From an uncultured Nitrososphaera sp. (lineage in GTDB: Archaea; Thermoproteota; Nitrososphaeria; Nitrososphaerales; Nitrososphaeraceae), in NCBI GenBank assembly GCA_946480575.1, contig CAMLKF010000047.1:1-13679 (forward strand): a stretch of DNA of 13,679 nt, written 5' to 3'. Below, piece after piece: positions 13,076 to 13,679 of the stretch. Numbering within the stretch: position 1 is the first letter of the stretch; the number at the start of each line of letters is the position of its first letter. A program made the position numbers and the translations under genes. The notes under the pieces were generated by a model. The model was not told the DNA's origin. It worked only from the letters and a program-made list of their open reading frames with translations, and searched no databases.

Positions 13076-13085
13076 TATATATATA
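13076..13085 (-). promoter_or_regulatory. TATA box of tbp
   Basis: TATATATATA is centred 29-30 bp before ATG 13051, so the tbp message is probably leaderless. The alternation makes it symmetrical, so it could work toward the plus strand too, but no gene lies there. Confidence 0.6.
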
Positions 13086-13180
13086 CCTGCTTGCTACCAT
13101 TTTATAGTAAAATCAACCTACCATCCCATGAATGAGATTGCAAGTTGCCGCCGTAATAACTGCAAAATTTACACAGCTAA

Positions 13181-13597
13181 CTATTCTCCTATTACCTTCA
13201 CGAGCACCCGCTTTGCTCGCTTTCCATCGAACTCGCCGTAGAATATCTGCTCCCATGGCCCAAAGTCGAGCTTGCCATTCGTAATCGCAACTACCACCTC
13301 GCGCCCCATGACCTGCCGCTTCAGATGCGCGTCGGCATTGTCCTCGCCCGTTCTGTTGTGCAGGTAACTTTCCGGCGAGTAGGGCGCCAGATTTTCAAGC
13401 CATCTGTCAAAGTCCTGATGTAGGCCGCTCTCATCGTCATTAATGAACACGCTGGCAGAGATGTGCATGGAGTTCACTAGGCAGAATCCTTCTCTGACGC
13501 CACTTTCTGCAACTATCCTAGTCACATCCGACGTAATGTTGATGAATGCTCGCCGGGCTGGAGTGTTGAACGTAAGATACGCGGTCTTGGATTTCAT
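13181..13597 (-). CDS. yjbQ: YjbQ/UPF0047 family protein
   Basis: The 138-residue protein is a compact single-domain member of UPF0047 (YjbQ), a trimeric beta-rich fold. Family motifs are all there: [16 protein letters not shown] (44-59) with a putative metal-binding His, [18 protein letters not shown] (84-101) with another His, and [13 protein letters not shown] (113-125). Some members show weak thiamine-phosphate-synthase-like activity in vitro, but the true role is unsettled. Length is normal. ATG 13597 overlaps the stop of the preceding minus-strand frame as ATGA, and no TATA box is seen in the last 80 bases, so it is probably second in an operon whose first gene lies beyond the window. 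Downstream (13052-13180) lies only the tbp promoter region. Confidence 0.9.
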   Translation of the reverse strand: MKSKTAYLTFNTPARRAFINITSDVTRIVAESGVREGFCLVNSMHISASVFINDDESGLHQDFDRWLENLAPYSPESYLHNRTGEDNADAHLKRQVMGREVVVAITNGKLDFGPWEQIFYGEFDGKRAKRVLVKVIGE

Positions 13598-13679
13598 GCC
13601 GACGGCGGCTGGCTTGGTGGAGGTGAAGAAGAAGAAGAAGATGATGATGATGATGATGCTCCTGTGCCGGGTTCTGATG
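13594..13679 (-). CDS. C-terminal end of an upstream gene with Ser/Pro-rich tail (partial)
   Basis: In the minus-strand frame that ends at TGA 13596-13594, the last 28 codons read SEPGTGA, then eleven Ser, then PPPSQPPSA. The stop overlaps the YjbQ ATG (ATGA), the arrangement also seen at 128-131. That overlap and the lack of a promoter for YjbQ suggest a real gene end: a disordered, low-complexity C-terminal tail. The body of the gene is outside the window, so no function can be given. On the plus strand the same DNA would encode an acidic Glu/Asp run, which I consider less likely. Confidence 0.4.
   Translation of the reverse strand, partial: SEPGTGASSSSSSSSSSSPPPSQPPSA
13625..13657 (+). 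repeat. Trinucleotide repeat tract (GAA)5(GAT)6
   Basis: Five GAA units are followed directly by six GAT units. On the minus strand the tract encodes most of the Ser run of the partial gene. Repeat-number change in multiples of three would only lengthen or shorten the tail. Confidence 0.8.

Noticed and set aside
13625..13657. CRISPR-like or mobile-element repeat
   Set aside because: It is a simple trinucleotide tract without spacers, inverted ends or a transposase nearby.
13607..13679. Acidic Glu/Asp-run protein on the plus strand
   Set aside because: It has no supported start or upstream coding sequence, whereas the minus-strand frame ends exactly at the yjbQ ATG. Kept as an alternative reading only.

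Overview
This is an archaeal core-genome segment, most likely from an ammonia-oxidising thaumarchaeon of the Nitrososphaera type. That placement is inferred from gene content and style. The window carries a two-repeat TATA-binding protein, the ribosome-recycling ABC ATPase ABCE1/Rli1, a Trm5-type tRNA methyltransferase, an Ard1/RimI-type acetyltransferase, split archaeal transketolase subunits and a stand-alone 5S rRNA gene. Promoters are TATA boxes centred about 30 bp upstream of start codons, with no Shine-Dalgarno leaders. I see no CRISPR array, insertion sequence, tRNA or prophage, and no gene-free stretch longer than 300 bases.

Left end (1-2804, minus strand): an operon for the non-oxidative pentose-phosphate pathway. 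In transcription order it holds a transketolase N-terminal subunit fused in frame to a complete ribulose-phosphate 3-epimerase, the transketolase C-terminal subunit, and a transaldolase cut by the window edge. Reading frames overlap at both junctions. The transaldolase appears to lose frame near position 32.

Middle left (2805-5520): a small DxxCxxC (DCC/DUF393-like) protein, then an M17 leucyl aminopeptidase translationally overlapped by an unrecognised 194-residue gene. These face a 5S rRNA gene on the opposite strand that has its own TATA box.

Middle (5540-8935): a four-helix membrane protein, ABCE1 followed immediately by a Trm5-like methyltransferase (a translation-related pair), and a small two-helix membrane protein on the minus strand that overlaps the methyltransferase tail-to-tail.

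Right (8937-13679): a divergent pair of an Ard1-like acetyltransferase and an S2P/M50 intramembrane protease; a LarA-fold protein without the lactate racemase residues, divergent from orotate phosphoribosyltransferase and apparently sharing one TATA-like element with it; the TATA-binding protein with a palindromic TATA-like site inside its own promoter; a YjbQ/UPF0047 protein; and the Ser/Pro-rich end of an upstream gene.

Most of the region is ordinary core metabolism and information processing. The parts most worth a second look are the transketolase-epimerase fusion, the constant TATA-to-start spacing that implies leaderless TTG/GTG starts (and moves the ABCE1 and acetyltransferase starts), the LarA-like protein with its active site missing, and the architecture of the tbp promoter. 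I found no evidence for an entirely new multi-gene system.
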